64,000 bases of DNA. Source: Actinoplanes ianthinogenes. GTDB taxonomy: Bacteria > Actinomycetota > Actinomycetes > Mycobacteriales > Micromonosporaceae. Below are positions 44,791-53,788 of the stretch, in pieces. The stretch covers positions 1,116,001-1,180,000 of the forward strand of contig NZ_AP023356.1 in NCBI RefSeq assembly GCF_018324205.1, in the 5' to 3' direction. Position 1 is the first letter of the stretch, and each line of letters starts with the position of its first letter. Both the position numbers and the translations under genes were made by a program. A model generated the notes under the pieces. It ran no database searches, was not told the origin of the DNA, and saw only the letters and a program-made list of their open reading frames with translations.

Positions 44791-47130
44791 GTGCGCTCCG
44801 TGCTCCCGCCCGCCATCGCCCGCCGCCAATGGCAGTTCATGGCCGCGATCGGGGTCCTGGCGACCGCGCTCTACGCCGCGTACTCGTCGTCGAACCTCGC
44901 CTCGGTGAGCCTGGTGATCCTGGGCGTGCTCACCGTGGCCGCCTGTTTCGTCGGCCCGCGCCGCTGGGGCGCCGAACCGCCGGTGGCCTGGCTGCTGATG
45001 GCCCTGGCGGCGCTGCTCTTCCTGGTCGGGCTGCTGATCCGGCCGACGGTCACGAACCAGCCGATGCCGCTGCCGCTGCTCGCCGACGCGGCCACCTTCA
45101 GCGGCTACCTGCTGCTCGGCATGTTCCTGTTCATGCTGCTGCGCCGCCGGCAGAGCCTGGAACGGCACGCCGTGCTGGACGGCCTGATCGTCTGCCTGGC
45201 CGCCGGGCTGACCAGCACGCTGCTGCTGGCCGCGCCGGCCGCCGCGATCCCCGGCCGGCCCGCGCTGCTCTCCATCATCCAGGGCACCTACCCGCTCTTC
45301 GACGTCGTGCTGGCGCTGCTGGTGATCAATCTCGCGTTCACCACCAAGACCTGGCCGATCAGCATGCTCGCGCTGCTGGTGATGATGGTGGGGCTGTTCG
45401 TCGGGGACACCGCGTACGCCATCGTCGGCGTCAACGGGCAGATCTACGCCTCGCCGCTGCTCAACATCCCGTACGTGACGGCCTACACCGCGCTCGGCGT
45501 GGCGGCCCTGCACCCGTCGGTCGCCGAGATGAGCCGCGCCGACCGGCTGCCCGTGCAGGCCTGGTCCTGGCAGCGGCTGGCGGTGCTGCTCCCCGCGCTG
45601 TTCCTGCCGTTCGCGCTGCTGCTGACCACCGGGACCAGCGCGGCCTCGCACCGGCTGCTGATCGCGGTGGCCGGCGCGCTGATGATCCTGCTGCTGCTGG
45701 CCCGGGCGATCACCGCGGTGCAGGCGCAGGTCGCCGCCCAGCTGCACTCCGAGCACCAGGCCACCCACGACCCGCTCACCTCGCTGCCGAACCGGCAGTC
45801 CGTCTCCGGCGAGATCGAACGGCTGGTCACCTCGGTCGACTCGCAGGGTCCGCAGCGGGTGTGGGTCTACATGCTCGACCTGGACGGGTTCAAGTGGGTC
45901 AACGACTCGTGGGGCCACGACACCGGCGACCAGCTGGTGATCGAGGTGGGCCGGCGGCTGCGGGCGCAGGTGCCCGAGCAGGTCCCGGTGGCCCGGGTCG
46001 GCGGCGACGAGTTCCTGCTCGCCTTCGTCGGCGACAAGGCGGGTGCGCTGCGGCTGGTGGACGACATCCGGGGCTGTTTCGCCCGCTCGTTCACGGTCCG
46101 CGACACCGAGGTGGTGATCAGCGCGTCGATCGGCATCGCGCACTCCAGCGGCGACTCGGCGCGGGCCGCGGTGACCGCCGAGGCGCTGATGCGGGACGCG
46201 GACACCGCGATGTACCGGGCCAAGGCCGAGGGCCCGGGCCGGTCCACCATCTTCGACACCTCCATGCACGACCAGGCCCGGGAGCGGATCGAGCTGGAGG
46301 TGGCGCTGCGCCAGGCGCTCAGCGACGACCAGCTCTACGTGGTGTACCAGCCGATCGTGCGGCTGGAGACCGGGATGCCGGTGGGCGCCGAGGCGCTGGT
46401 CCGCTGGGAGCACCCGACCCGCGGCCAGATCCCGCCGATGCTGTTCATCCCGATCGCCGAGGACTCCGGCCTGATCTCGCAGATCGGCACGTTCGTCCGC
46501 AACGAGGCGCTGCGCCAGCTCGGCGTGTGGCGCTCGCAGGGCGTCGTCTCGGAGAGCTTCTACCTGTCCATCAACGTGTCGCCGCGCCAGCTCAGCGAGC
46601 CGGACCTGCCGCTGGTGGTCTCCGGCGAGCTGTTCAAGTACGGCGTCCCGGCACAGTGCGTGGCCCTGGAGATGACCGAGTCGGTGATGGTCGACGGCTC
46701 CAGCGTGACCGCCCGGGTCCTGCACGAGCTGCGCCAGCTCGGCGCGAAACTGCTGGTCGACGACTTCGGCACGGGCTTCTCGGCGCTCGGTTACCTGCGC
46801 CGCTTCCCGGTCACCGGCGTCAAGATCGACCGCTCGTTCGTCATCGGCCTCGGCAAGAACGTGGAGGACGACGAGATCGTCCGCGCCGTGGTCGCGATGA
46901 GCCACGCGCTCGGCCTCAGCGTGATCGCCGAGGGCGTCGAGACGGTGTTGCAGCGTGAGGCTCTCTACCACGTCGGCGTGGTGAACGGGCAGGGCTGGCT
47001 GTGGGGCAAGGCGGTGCCGGCCACCGAGTTCGCCGAGCGCTGGCACCTGGCCGCGGCGCTGCCGGACATCCCGCTGCCGGTCGCCGCGGTGACCAGCTCC
47101 GGGCGGCACCGCCGCCCGGAGCAGGGCTAG
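44791..47130 (+). CDS. Membrane GGDEF-EAL protein, c-di-GMP turnover
   Basis: 779 residues from a GTG at 44791 with GGGAGG eight bases upstream. The first about 310 residues hold about nine membrane helices. The diguanylate cyclase domain has an intact active site (RVGGDEFLLAF) without an upstream RxxD inhibitory site. The EAL phosphodiesterase domain keeps its catalytic set: GAEALVRW, INVSPRQ, EMTESVM, DDFGTGFSALGYL, KIDRSFV and AEGVET. Both activities look possible. The IS element is inserted at its stop codon without changing the protein. Confidence 0.93.
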   Translation: MRSVLPPAIARRQWQFMAAIGVLATALYAAYSSSNLASVSLVILGVLTVAACFVGPRRWGAEPPVAWLLMALAALLFLVGLLIRPTVTNQPMPLPLLADAATFSGYLLLGMFLFMLLRRRQSLERHAVLDGLIVCLAAGLTSTLLLAAPAAAIPGRPALLSIIQGTYPLFDVVLALLVINLAFTTKTWPISMLALLVMMVGLFVGDTAYAIVGVNGQIYASPLLNIPYVTAYTALGVAALHPSVAEMSRADRLPVQAWSWQRLAVLLPALFLPFALLLTTGTSAASHRLLIAVAGALMILLLLARAITAVQAQVAAQLHSEHQATHDPLTSLPNRQSVSGEIERLVTSVDSQGPQRVWVYMLDLDGFKWVNDSWGHDTGDQLVIEVGRRLRAQVPEQVPVARVGGDEFLLAFVGDKAGALRLVDDIRGCFARSFTVRDTEVVISASIGIAHSSGDSARAAVTAEALMRDADTAMYRAKAEGPGRSTIFDTSMHDQARERIELEVALRQALSDDQLYVVYQPIVRLETGMPVGAEALVRWEHPTRGQIPPMLFIPIAEDSGLISQIGTFVRNEALRQLGVWRSQGVVSESFYLSINVSPRQLSEPDLPLVVSGELFKYGVPAQCVALEMTESVMVDGSSVTARVLHELRQLGAKLLVDDFGTGFSALGYLRRFPVTGVKIDRSFVIGLGKNVEDDEIVRAVVAMSHALGLSVIAEGVETVLQREALYHVGVVNGQGWLWGKAVPATEFAERWHLAAALPDIPLPVAAVTSSGRHRRPEQG

Positions 47131-47131
47131 G

Positions 47132-48224
47132 TGTTCTGCTCACGGACGTTGGTAACGGGGCTGACTTGCTGAAATAGGTGAGGACCTCCGGGTGAGGTGG
47201 AGCTTGTCGAAGGTTCCACACCACACCCGGGAGGTCCTCGTGCCCCACGCTAACGCTCCGTTGACCGAACGCGGCCGATTGAGGCTGGCCCGGTGCGTCG
47301 TCGATGACGGCTGGTCGCTACGGCGGGCCGCGGATCGGTTCCAGGTCAGCCCGACGACAGCGAAACGCTGGGCCGACCGCTACCAGAGCGAGGGCGCCGC
47401 CGGCATGCGCGATCGGCCCAGCCGGCCGCGTCACAGTCCCCGCCGCACACCCCGGCCGATCGAACGACGAGTGTTGCATCTACGTCGCAGCCAGCGCCTG
47501 GGCCCGGTCCGGATCGGTTGGCGACTCGGCTTGCCCGCCTCGACCTGCCACGCGATCCTGCGCCGGGCCGGTGCTGTACCCCTGACGCATCTGGACCGGG
47601 CCACCGCCGAACCGGTCCGCCGCTACGAACACGAAGCGCCCGGCGATCTGATCCACGTCGACGTCAAGAAACTCGGCAACATCCCCGACGGCGGCGGCTG
47701 GCGCACCCAAGGCCGCGCCCAGGGCAAACTCAACCGCACCGCCACGACCGGGCACCGCACCGACAGGTTCGGCGGCGCCCGGCTCGGCTACGCCTACCTG
47801 CACACCGCCCTCGACGACCATTCCCGCCTGGCCTACACCGAAATCCTGGCCGACGAAACGAAAGAGACCGCCACCGCCTTCTGGCGACGCGCCCACACCT
47901 GGTTCGCCGGCCACGGCATCAGCATCGCCCGGGTACTGACCGACAACGGCTCCTGCTACATCTCCCGCCTCTGGCGCGAGACCTGCGCCGAGCTGGGCGT
48001 CACCGTGAAAAAGACGCGTCCTTACCGGCCGCAGACCAACGGCAAAGTGGAACGCTTCCACCGCACACTGGCCGATGAATGGGCCTACTCCAAGCCATAC
48101 ACCAGCGAAAACGCCCGCCGCAAAGCCCTACCCCGTTTCCTGCACACCTACAATCACCACCGCTACCACTCCGCCATCGGCGGCTCACCCGCCAGCCGCG
48201 TTCCTAACCTCTCTGGGCAGAACA
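47132..48224 (+). mobile_element. IS481-family insertion sequence
   Basis: 1093 bases bounded by imperfect 26-base inverted repeats: TGTTCTGCTCACGGACGTTG... at 47132-47157 and its partner at 48199-48224 (20 of 26 bases match). Both ends are flanked by GCTAGG (47126-47131 and 48225-48230), a 6-bp target duplication. GCTAGG fits the NCTAGN target known for Bordetella IS481. It holds one transposase gene and looks intact. Confidence 0.93.
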
Positions 48225-48229
48225 GCTAG
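47240..48229 (+). CDS. IS481-family DDE transposase
   Basis: 329 residues from a GTG at 47240 with GGGAGG five bases upstream; the frame is open 48 bases further. An N-terminal helix-turn-helix (WSLRRAADRFQVSPTTAKRW) is followed by the integrase-type core with the DDE residues in IHVDVKKLG, VLTDNGSCY and NGKVERFHRTL. No frameshift or stop interrupts it. The last residues are encoded by the right inverted repeat, and the stop lies in the target duplication. Confidence 0.95.
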   Translation: MPHANAPLTERGRLRLARCVVDDGWSLRRAADRFQVSPTTAKRWADRYQSEGAAGMRDRPSRPRHSPRRTPRPIERRVLHLRRSQRLGPVRIGWRLGLPASTCHAILRRAGAVPLTHLDRATAEPVRRYEHEAPGDLIHVDVKKLGNIPDGGGWRTQGRAQGKLNRTATTGHRTDRFGGARLGYAYLHTALDDHSRLAYTEILADETKETATAFWRRAHTWFAGHGISIARVLTDNGSCYISRLWRETCAELGVTVKKTRPYRPQTNGKVERFHRTLADEWAYSKPYTSENARRKALPRFLHTYNHHRYHSAIGGSPASRVPNLSGQNS

Positions 48230-48232
48230 GGC

Positions 48233-48793
48233 CTAGTTCTTCTCGCGGTCGTTGTTGGGGAACTCGTAGAGCCAGAACGACTGCGCGTCCATCCGGGTGG
48301 GCACCGCCTTGCCGGAGATCCGGGTCAGGATCACGCCGATCATCCGGGGCAGCCGCAGCTGCTCCTCGTTGTACGTGCAGATGTCCACGAACACCTTGCC
48401 GTTGACCTCGCCGATCGGCCGGTACAGCGCGCTGAGCAGCTCGACGAAGACGCCGCTGCCGCTGCCGGTCCGTTTCGCGCCGACGAAGAGCACATAGAAG
48501 ATCCGCTTCTCGGCGTACAGCTCGGGCCAGTGGTGCCGGAAGTAGTCCGGCGAGATCAGCGAGACGGCTTCGAGGTTCGTCGTCATCGCGGCCATCCCGA
48601 GCACCGTCCCGTCGTCGTCGATGGCGAGGTACTTCTCGGCCCGGTCGTCCTCCATCAGCTCGTCGAACTCGTGCCGGTACAGCACGTGCCGGTTCACCGC
48701 GAGCACGGCGAGATCACCGAAGGACTCCGTGTAGAAGTCCCAGGCCGGGTCGAGCAGTTCGGCCGGTACCACCGGCATGACTTCCACACGCAT
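48233..48793 (-). CDS. Unknown protein, possibly acetyltransferase-like
   Basis: 186 residues. A GNAT-like order of elements is suggested by KYLAIDDDGTVLGMAAMTT, RIFYVLFVGAKRTGSGSGVF and LLSALYRP, with a short Gly-containing loop at the acetyl-CoA position, but the match is weak. Its stop codon is three bases from the IS target duplication. Before insertion it ended a few bases from the GGDEF-EAL gene. Confidence 0.65.
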   Translation of the reverse strand: MRVEVMPVVPAELLDPAWDFYTESFGDLAVLAVNRHVLYRHEFDELMEDDRAEKYLAIDDDGTVLGMAAMTTNLEAVSLISPDYFRHHWPELYAEKRIFYVLFVGAKRTGSGSGVFVELLSALYRPIGEVNGKVFVDICTYNEEQLRLPRMIGVILTRISGKAVPTRMDAQSFWLYEFPNNDREKN

Positions 48794-48935
48794 GTTCGCC
48801 CCCGTGAAGTTGCCTCGCTTCCTGACAAACCTCTCAGCCCCACTGGTGCGGCGCGGGCAATTCCGGCATCATTCGCTCACGGATTTGTCGGCGTGAGCCG
48901 GATCACGCCGGTCCGAGGATCTTCCGGGAGACGAC

Positions 48936-49061
48936 ATGGCGGATCTGATCGGCGCCCAGGGCCGTGCGGTCTGGCTGGTCGCCCTCCTCGTGGTGCTGGC
49001 CGCCGGGCTCGGTCTGGCGCTGCTCGCCGCGACACGGGGCGGGTTGCCGCCGCGCCGCTGA
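48936..49061 (+). CDS. Small single-pass membrane protein
   Basis: 41 residues from an ATG at 48936 with GGGAG five bases upstream: a short polar start, one membrane helix (WLVALLVVLAAGLGLALL) and a basic tail (GGLPPRR). It ends 22 bases before the exonuclease start, so co-expression is likely. Small size makes this tentative, but ribosome site, composition and helix support it. Confidence 0.55.
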   Translation: MADLIGAQGRAVWLVALLVVLAAGLGLALLAATRGGLPPRR

Positions 49062-49083
49062 CCGGATGGGGCAGGCTGGACGG

Positions 49084-49857
49084 ATGCGCTTCGCCACCTG
49101 GAACGTCAATTCGGTCAAGGCCCGCCTGCCCCGCCTGCTCGACTGGCTGGAGCACACCGCCCCGGACGTGGTCTGTCTCCAGGAGACCAAGGTCGCCGAG
49201 GACGGCTTCCCCGCCGACGAGGTCGCCGAGCTCGGTTATGCGACCGCCGCGTACGGCCAGGGCCGCTGGAACGGCGTGGCCCTGCTCTCCCGGGCCGGCC
49301 TCGACGACGTCCGGCGCGGCTTCCCCGGCGAGCCGGGCTATCCGGGACCGGAGGCCCGCGCGATCAGCGCGGTCTGCGACGGCATCCGGTTCATGTCCGT
49401 CTACGTGCCGAACGGCCGCACCCCGGACGACCCGCACTACCTCTACAAACTTCAGTGGCTGCGGGTGCTGCGCGACGTGCTCGCCGCCGACCTGGCGGCC
49501 GGCCCGCTGGTGGTGGCCGGTGACTTCAACGTGGCGCCGACCGACGCGGACGTCTGGGACCCGGCGGTCTTCGCCGGCTCGACCCACGTCACGCCGCCGG
49601 AGCGGGACGCCATCGCGGCGCTGCGTGAGCTGGGGCTCACCGACGTGCCGGCCCGGGCCATGAAGGGCGATCACCCGTTCACCTATTGGGATTACCGCGC
49701 CGGGATGTTCCACCAGAACAAGGGCATGCGGATCGACCACGTCTACGCCAGCGCCGACCTGGCCGCCACGGTCACGGATGCCGTGGTGGACCGGGAGGCG
49801 CGCAAGGGCAAGGGCCCGTCCGATCACGCGCCGGTGGTCGTCGACCTGAAGCGGTGA
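49084..49857 (+). CDS. xthA: Exodeoxyribonuclease III
   Basis: 257 residues, an AP endonuclease/3'-5' exonuclease for base excision repair. Conserved motifs of the exonuclease-endonuclease-phosphatase fold are present: TWNVNSVKARL, VCLQETKV, VYVPNGR, VVAGDFNVAPTD, RIDHVYAS and SDHAPVV. Metal and catalytic residues are in place. The start at 49084 begins the conserved core directly. Confidence 0.95.
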   Translation: MRFATWNVNSVKARLPRLLDWLEHTAPDVVCLQETKVAEDGFPADEVAELGYATAAYGQGRWNGVALLSRAGLDDVRRGFPGEPGYPGPEARAISAVCDGIRFMSVYVPNGRTPDDPHYLYKLQWLRVLRDVLAADLAAGPLVVAGDFNVAPTDADVWDPAVFAGSTHVTPPERDAIAALRELGLTDVPARAMKGDHPFTYWDYRAGMFHQNKGMRIDHVYASADLAATVTDAVVDREARKGKGPSDHAPVVVDLKR

Positions 49858-49953
49858 CCGTGCCGCTCGGGGCACGCCCGATGCCCGTTTCCCGGGGAGC
49901 ACCGTAGGCTGGGGATGTTCTGCACGACTCGGCGGGGAGCGACGGGAGGGACG

Positions 49954-51678
49954 ATGTCAACCCGGACTCCGGGCCCGGCCGGCGATCCACGGACGCCACC
50001 GGGCCTGGCTACCACGCTGCCCGCAGCCACGCCCGAGCTGGTGCTGGCCGCTCTGAACGCGGCGGCCGAGCCGATCGTGCTGTGCGCCACCGACCACACG
50101 GTCCTGCTGGTCAACGCGGCCGCCCAGGCTCTGGTGCCCGGCCTCGCCCCGGGCGAAACCCTGACCGCGGCGCCGCTTCCGGAGCTGGCCGCGGCCGCGG
50201 CCGAAGACGCGACCACCTTCCGGTCCGAGCATCACGACCGATTTCTGTACGGGTTGCGGCGCCCGCTCGGCGCCGGCCACTACGCGTGGTATCTGCGGGA
50301 CCGCACCGACGAGCAGCAGCGCACCGCCGCGCTGGAGGCCGAGCGGGCCCGGGCCACCTTCCTGGCCGACGCCGGCCGCCACCTGTCCGCCTCGCTGAAC
50401 CTGCGCCGGGTCCGGCGGACCACCGCCGAGCTCGCGGCCGGCCACCTGGCCGACGCCGCGGTGGTGATCCTGCCCCCGCACCGGCGGCAGAGCTCCTGGA
50501 CCAGGATGATGCCCGGCCACCCGGCCGAGGAGGGCACACTGCCCGAGCACGGCCTCGCCGAGATCCCCGGCCTGCGCGAGGTGATCGACGGCTTCCCGCC
50601 GATCCCGAGCCGCTGGCTGGACCCGGCGCAGGCGCCCGGCTGGCTCCTGCCGGCCGCGCTCGGCCCGATCGGCGCGCTGCTGGTCACCCCGCTGCCCGGC
50701 AACGCGGCGCCGGCCGGGGCGCTGGTCCTGGCCCGCCTCGGCGCCGGGGCCACGTTCAGCGAGCAGGACGAGGCGCTCGTCCGGGTGTTCGCGGCCCGGG
50801 CCGGCGCCGCTCTGGCGGCCGCCGCCCTCTACCGCGACCAGGTGGACACCGCCGCGGTGCTGCAGGCCGACCTGCTGCCGCCCGAGCTGCCCCAGGCCGA
50901 CGGGTTCGAGCTGGCCGGCTCTTACCAGGCGGCGTTCGAGGCGCTCCAGGTCGGCGGCGACTTCTACGAGGTGTTCGGCCCGTCCGGGGCGAACACCGAC
51001 ACCCTGGTCGCGCTCGGCGACGTGTGCGGCACCGGGCCCGAGGCGGCGGTGCTGACCGGCAAGGTGCGCCAGACGCTGCGCGCGCTGCGCCTCATGCGGG
51101 CCCGGCCGGACGCCATGCTGCGGGTGCTCAACCAGGCGATGCTGGAGTCCGGCCGCAAACACCGGTTCGTCACCCTGCTGCTCGGCTCGATCACCCGGGC
51201 CGAGCACGGCCGCGTCCGGATCGGCCTGGTCAGCGGGGGCCACCCGCCGCCGCTGGTGCTGCGCACCGACGGCTCGGTCGAGGAGGTGCCGGCCGGCGGG
51301 ACGCTGCTCGGCGTGCTGCCGGTGACGACGGTGCACCCGGCCACCGTCGAGCTGGCCCCCGGCGAGCTGTGCCTGCTGCACACCGACGGGCTGACCGAGG
51401 CGCGCGGCGGCCCGAGCGGCCACGAGGAGTTCGGCGAGGCCCGGCTGCGGCAGGCGCTGTCCGCGTGCGCCGGGCTGCCCGGCCCGGTCACCCTGGAACG
51501 CCTGCGTCAACTGGTCTCCGACTGGGTACACGGGGGCACCACGGACGACATCGCCATGCTGACGGTCCGCGCCCCGGCGCGACCACCGCTCAGCCTGCGC
51601 GGCGGCGGCGCACCGAACCAGTCGCCCTACCTCATGGCCACCCGCCGCGCCGACCGGAGGGCACGCCCACGCGCATGA
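49954..51678 (+). CDS. SpoIIE-type PP2C phosphatase with PAS-like and GAF-like domains
   Basis: 574 residues from the ATG at 49954 with GGGAGG five bases upstream. A PAS-like region (LNAAAEPIVLCATDHTVLLV) and a GAF-like region (about 145-285) precede the phosphatase domain, which has LQADLLPPELP, VGGDFYEVF, VALGDVCGTGPEA, SGGHPPPLV, TDGLTEAR and TDDIAML. Such enzymes reset partner-switching pathways by dephosphorylating STAS proteins. The next gene overlaps its stop (ATGA), so the B12-binding protein is its direct partner by position. Confidence 0.92.
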   Translation: MSTRTPGPAGDPRTPPGLATTLPAATPELVLAALNAAAEPIVLCATDHTVLLVNAAAQALVPGLAPGETLTAAPLPELAAAAAEDATTFRSEHHDRFLYGLRRPLGAGHYAWYLRDRTDEQQRTAALEAERARATFLADAGRHLSASLNLRRVRRTTAELAAGHLADAAVVILPPHRRQSSWTRMMPGHPAEEGTLPEHGLAEIPGLREVIDGFPPIPSRWLDPAQAPGWLLPAALGPIGALLVTPLPGNAAPAGALVLARLGAGATFSEQDEALVRVFAARAGAALAAAALYRDQVDTAAVLQADLLPPELPQADGFELAGSYQAAFEALQVGGDFYEVFGPSGANTDTLVALGDVCGTGPEAAVLTGKVRQTLRALRLMRARPDAMLRVLNQAMLESGRKHRFVTLLLGSITRAEHGRVRIGLVSGGHPPPLVLRTDGSVEEVPAGGTLLGVLPVTTVHPATVELAPGELCLLHTDGLTEARGGPSGHEEFGEARLRQALSACAGLPGPVTLERLRQLVSDWVHGGTTDDIAMLTVRAPARPPLSLRGGGAPNQSPYLMATRRADRRARPRA

Positions 51679-52715
51679 CCACTACCCGACCGTCCCGCTC
51701 CCTCGACGACCCCGGCCTCTACCAGGAATATCTCGACCTGGTCGGGGACGGTGACGAGTACGGCGCCACCGAGATCGCCTGCGAGCTGCTGGACGACGGC
51801 GTCCCCGCCGCGCGGATCATGGTGGACCTGATCGGCGGCACCCAGGCCCGGGTCGGCGAGCTGTGGGCGGCCGACGAGTGGTCGGTGGCCCGGGAGCACG
51901 CCGCCACCGCGGTCAACGAGCGGGTGCTGGCCGCCGTCGCGGTCCGGGTGCACACGCCGGTCCGCCGCGGCCGGATCACCCTGGCCTGCGTGGACGGCGA
52001 GTGGCACGGCCTGCCCGCGCGGATCCTGGCCGAGCTGCTGCGCCAGGACGGCTGGCGGGTGGACTTCCTCGGCGCCAGCGTCCCCGGCCCGCACCTGATC
52101 ACCCACCTGCACCAGACCGGCCCGGACGCGGTCGCGTTGAGCTGCATGATCCCGACCCGACTGCCCCGCGCCCACGCCGCGATCACTGCCTGCCGCGCCG
52201 CCGGTGTCCCGGTGATCGCCGGTGGCCGCGGTTTCGGTCCGGGCGGCCGGTACGCCGAGCGGCTGGGCGCCGACGCGTGGGCCGGCTCGGCCGAGGAGGC
52301 GGTGACCCGGCTCGCCACCGACTGGCCGCCACCGCTGCTTCCGGAGTTCCCCACCGAGTTCCTGGGCGACGAGGAGTACACCCACCTGGTCCGCTCCCGG
52401 CCCCAGCTGATCGAGACGGCGATGCACCGGCTGGCCGCGGCGTACCCGCCGGTCCACCACTACGACCAGCAACAGCTGGAGTCGACCGTCGAGGACTTCG
52501 GACACATCGCCGACTTCCTGGCCGCCTCGCTCTACATCAGCGAGCCCCAGGTCTTCCGCGACTTCACCACCTGGACCGCCGGGGTGCTGACCGCCCGCGA
52601 CGTCCCGGTCGCCGCCCTGCGCGCCGGCCTGCGCCTGGTCCGCGACCAGCTCATCGACTTCCCCACCGCCACCGCGACCCTGGACCTGGCCCTGGCCGAC
52701 CTGCCGGCATCCTGA
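51675..52715 (+). CDS. B12-binding protein with CarH-like cap motif, putative light sensor
   Basis: 346 residues. Residues 20-90 form a four-helix B12-binding cap with W64-x9-E74-H75, the motif typical of CarH-type photoreceptors. Residues about 98-220 are a cobalamin-binding Rossmann domain (DGEWHGLPARILAE, with His111 at the cobalt-ligand position; SCMIPTRLP; VIAGGRGFGPGG). Residues 230-340 are a further helical region. There is no MerR-type DNA-binding domain. Its start overlaps the PP2C gene, so it may relay a light or cobalamin signal to the phosphatase. Confidence 0.85.
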   Translation: MTTTRPSRSLDDPGLYQEYLDLVGDGDEYGATEIACELLDDGVPAARIMVDLIGGTQARVGELWAADEWSVAREHAATAVNERVLAAVAVRVHTPVRRGRITLACVDGEWHGLPARILAELLRQDGWRVDFLGASVPGPHLITHLHQTGPDAVALSCMIPTRLPRAHAAITACRAAGVPVIAGGRGFGPGGRYAERLGADAWAGSAEEAVTRLATDWPPPLLPEFPTEFLGDEEYTHLVRSRPQLIETAMHRLAAAYPPVHHYDQQQLESTVEDFGHIADFLAASLYISEPQVFRDFTTWTAGVLTARDVPVAALRAGLRLVRDQLIDFPTATATLDLALADLPAS

Positions 52716-52829
52716 GCCGCCGCCACCGCGACCCTGGACCAGGCCTTGGCCGACCTCCCGGCATCCTGAGCCACCGCCACCGCGACCCTGGACCTGGCCC
52801 TGGCCGACCTCCCGGCATCCTGAGCCGCC
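52668..52829 (+). repeat. 54-bp tandem repeat of the gene's 3' end
   Basis: GCCACCGCGACCCTGGAC starts at 52668, 52722 and 52776, 54 bases apart. The first copy is the coding end of the B12-binding gene including its TGA; the two others follow outside the gene, each with its own in-frame TGA. The rest of the gap to 53001 shows nothing. Confidence 0.9.
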
Positions 52830-53001
52830 GTCACCGCCGGTCGCTCGTCGCCACCACGCCGGATCGGGATCCTGGCCGGGCCCTCGGTCGCCGCGCTTCC
52901 GGCCGCCACAGCGCTGGCCGAGGCGGGGAATCCCGGCCGCGGCACCCGATGTGTCCGGCGGGCCCTGTGCTCGGCGCGCCGGACGGCGTACCGTGCTGAG
53001 G

Positions 53002-53039
53002 CCACGCGGCCACCGGGCGGGCCCCCGGTGGCCGCGTGG
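53002..53039. terminator. Perfect 16-bp hairpin between convergent genes
   Basis: CCACGCGGCCACCGGG (53002-53017) and CCCGGTGGCCGCGTGG (53024-53039) pair with a six-base loop, 18 bases after the stop of the minus-strand gene at 53057. Confidence 0.75.
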
Positions 53040-53056
53040 TTCACCCCGCGGGTCGA

Positions 53057-53299
53057 TCAGCTGCGGCGGAAGGCGTAGCTGCGGCCACCCGAGGCGCCGG
53101 CCGCCCGGCCGGCGCGTGCCCGGTCCGATCGCTGCCGGGCCGCCTGCCGGGCGTCCCCCGCGCCGTGGTGGGTCACCTCGGCGCCGCCGTCCTGGTTGTC
53201 GCCGCCGCCGGTCTTCGACGTCCGGCCCAGCGCCGCGGCGATGTCGCGACGGGCGAGGTCGTCCTGGTCGAGATGTACCGAGAAAGATTGCGCAGGCAT
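53057..53299 (-). CDS. Small basic protein of unknown function
   Basis: 80 residues from the ATG at 53299 with AGGAGGT six bases upstream, which is one of the best ribosome sites in the window and supports a real gene. The start (MPAQSFSVHLDQDDLARRD) is ordered-looking, the rest is Gly/Ala/Arg-rich and basic. No family recognised. Confidence 0.65.
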   Translation of the reverse strand: MPAQSFSVHLDQDDLARRDIAAALGRTSKTGGGDNQDGGAEVTHHGAGDARQAARQRSDRARAGRAAGASGGRSYAFRRS

Positions 53300-53788
53300 A
53301 TCGCTACCTCCTGGGAAGGTCGATTCCGGTGCCCGGTCGGGGGCGGGCGGGAAGCCGGTGATCGATGCCGCAGGGAACCGCCGTGATCGGACGCGCCACC
53401 GGAGTCGGACCGGTCGTGCCGCACCCGAGCGCGGAACCCCGATCGGCAGATCGAAGGCCGGCGCGGAAGGCGACCCGCGCGAACTCGACCAGGCATCGTC
53501 GGAACCGGGCCCGGAGGCCGGTGATGCGAGGGAGTCGGCGGCGCGGGCGCCTGGGTGCGGATCACAGCATGCGGCCAACCTATGCGCCGGCCGCCGGCCG
53601 CGCCACTCGATTATTCGCGCGCGGTGACGCCGGCATGAGGCGGCGACGGCGAGGTGCTCCGGTCGTACCGAAAGAGGGCGGCCCGGAAGGGAAGCGGACC
53701 GGGAGGGTGAGGCGGGGCGGACCGGGAGGGTGAAGCGGGCCGGCTGCGAGCAGCCGGCCCGCGGGCAGTGCGGGAGCGAAAAGCCGCC
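53300..53788. other. Gene-free stretch
   Basis: About 490 bases without a credible gene. It ends in two near-copies of GGACCGGGAGGGTGA (from about 53697 and 53719) and a hairpin at 53735-53762. Confidence 0.5.
53735..53762 (-). terminator. Hairpin after the LamG gene
   Basis: GCGGGCCGGCTG (53735-53746) and CAGCCGGCCCGC (53751-53762) form a 12-base stem with a CGAG loop, 26 bases after the stop. Confidence 0.7.

Noticed and set aside
44743..47109. 788-residue minus-strand frame opposite the GGDEF-EAL gene
   Set aside because: Antisense shadow; the plus strand holds all catalytic motifs.
53365..53733. 122-residue plus-strand frame
   Set aside because: Arg-rich low-quality coding, no ribosome site, overlaps repeats and a terminator.
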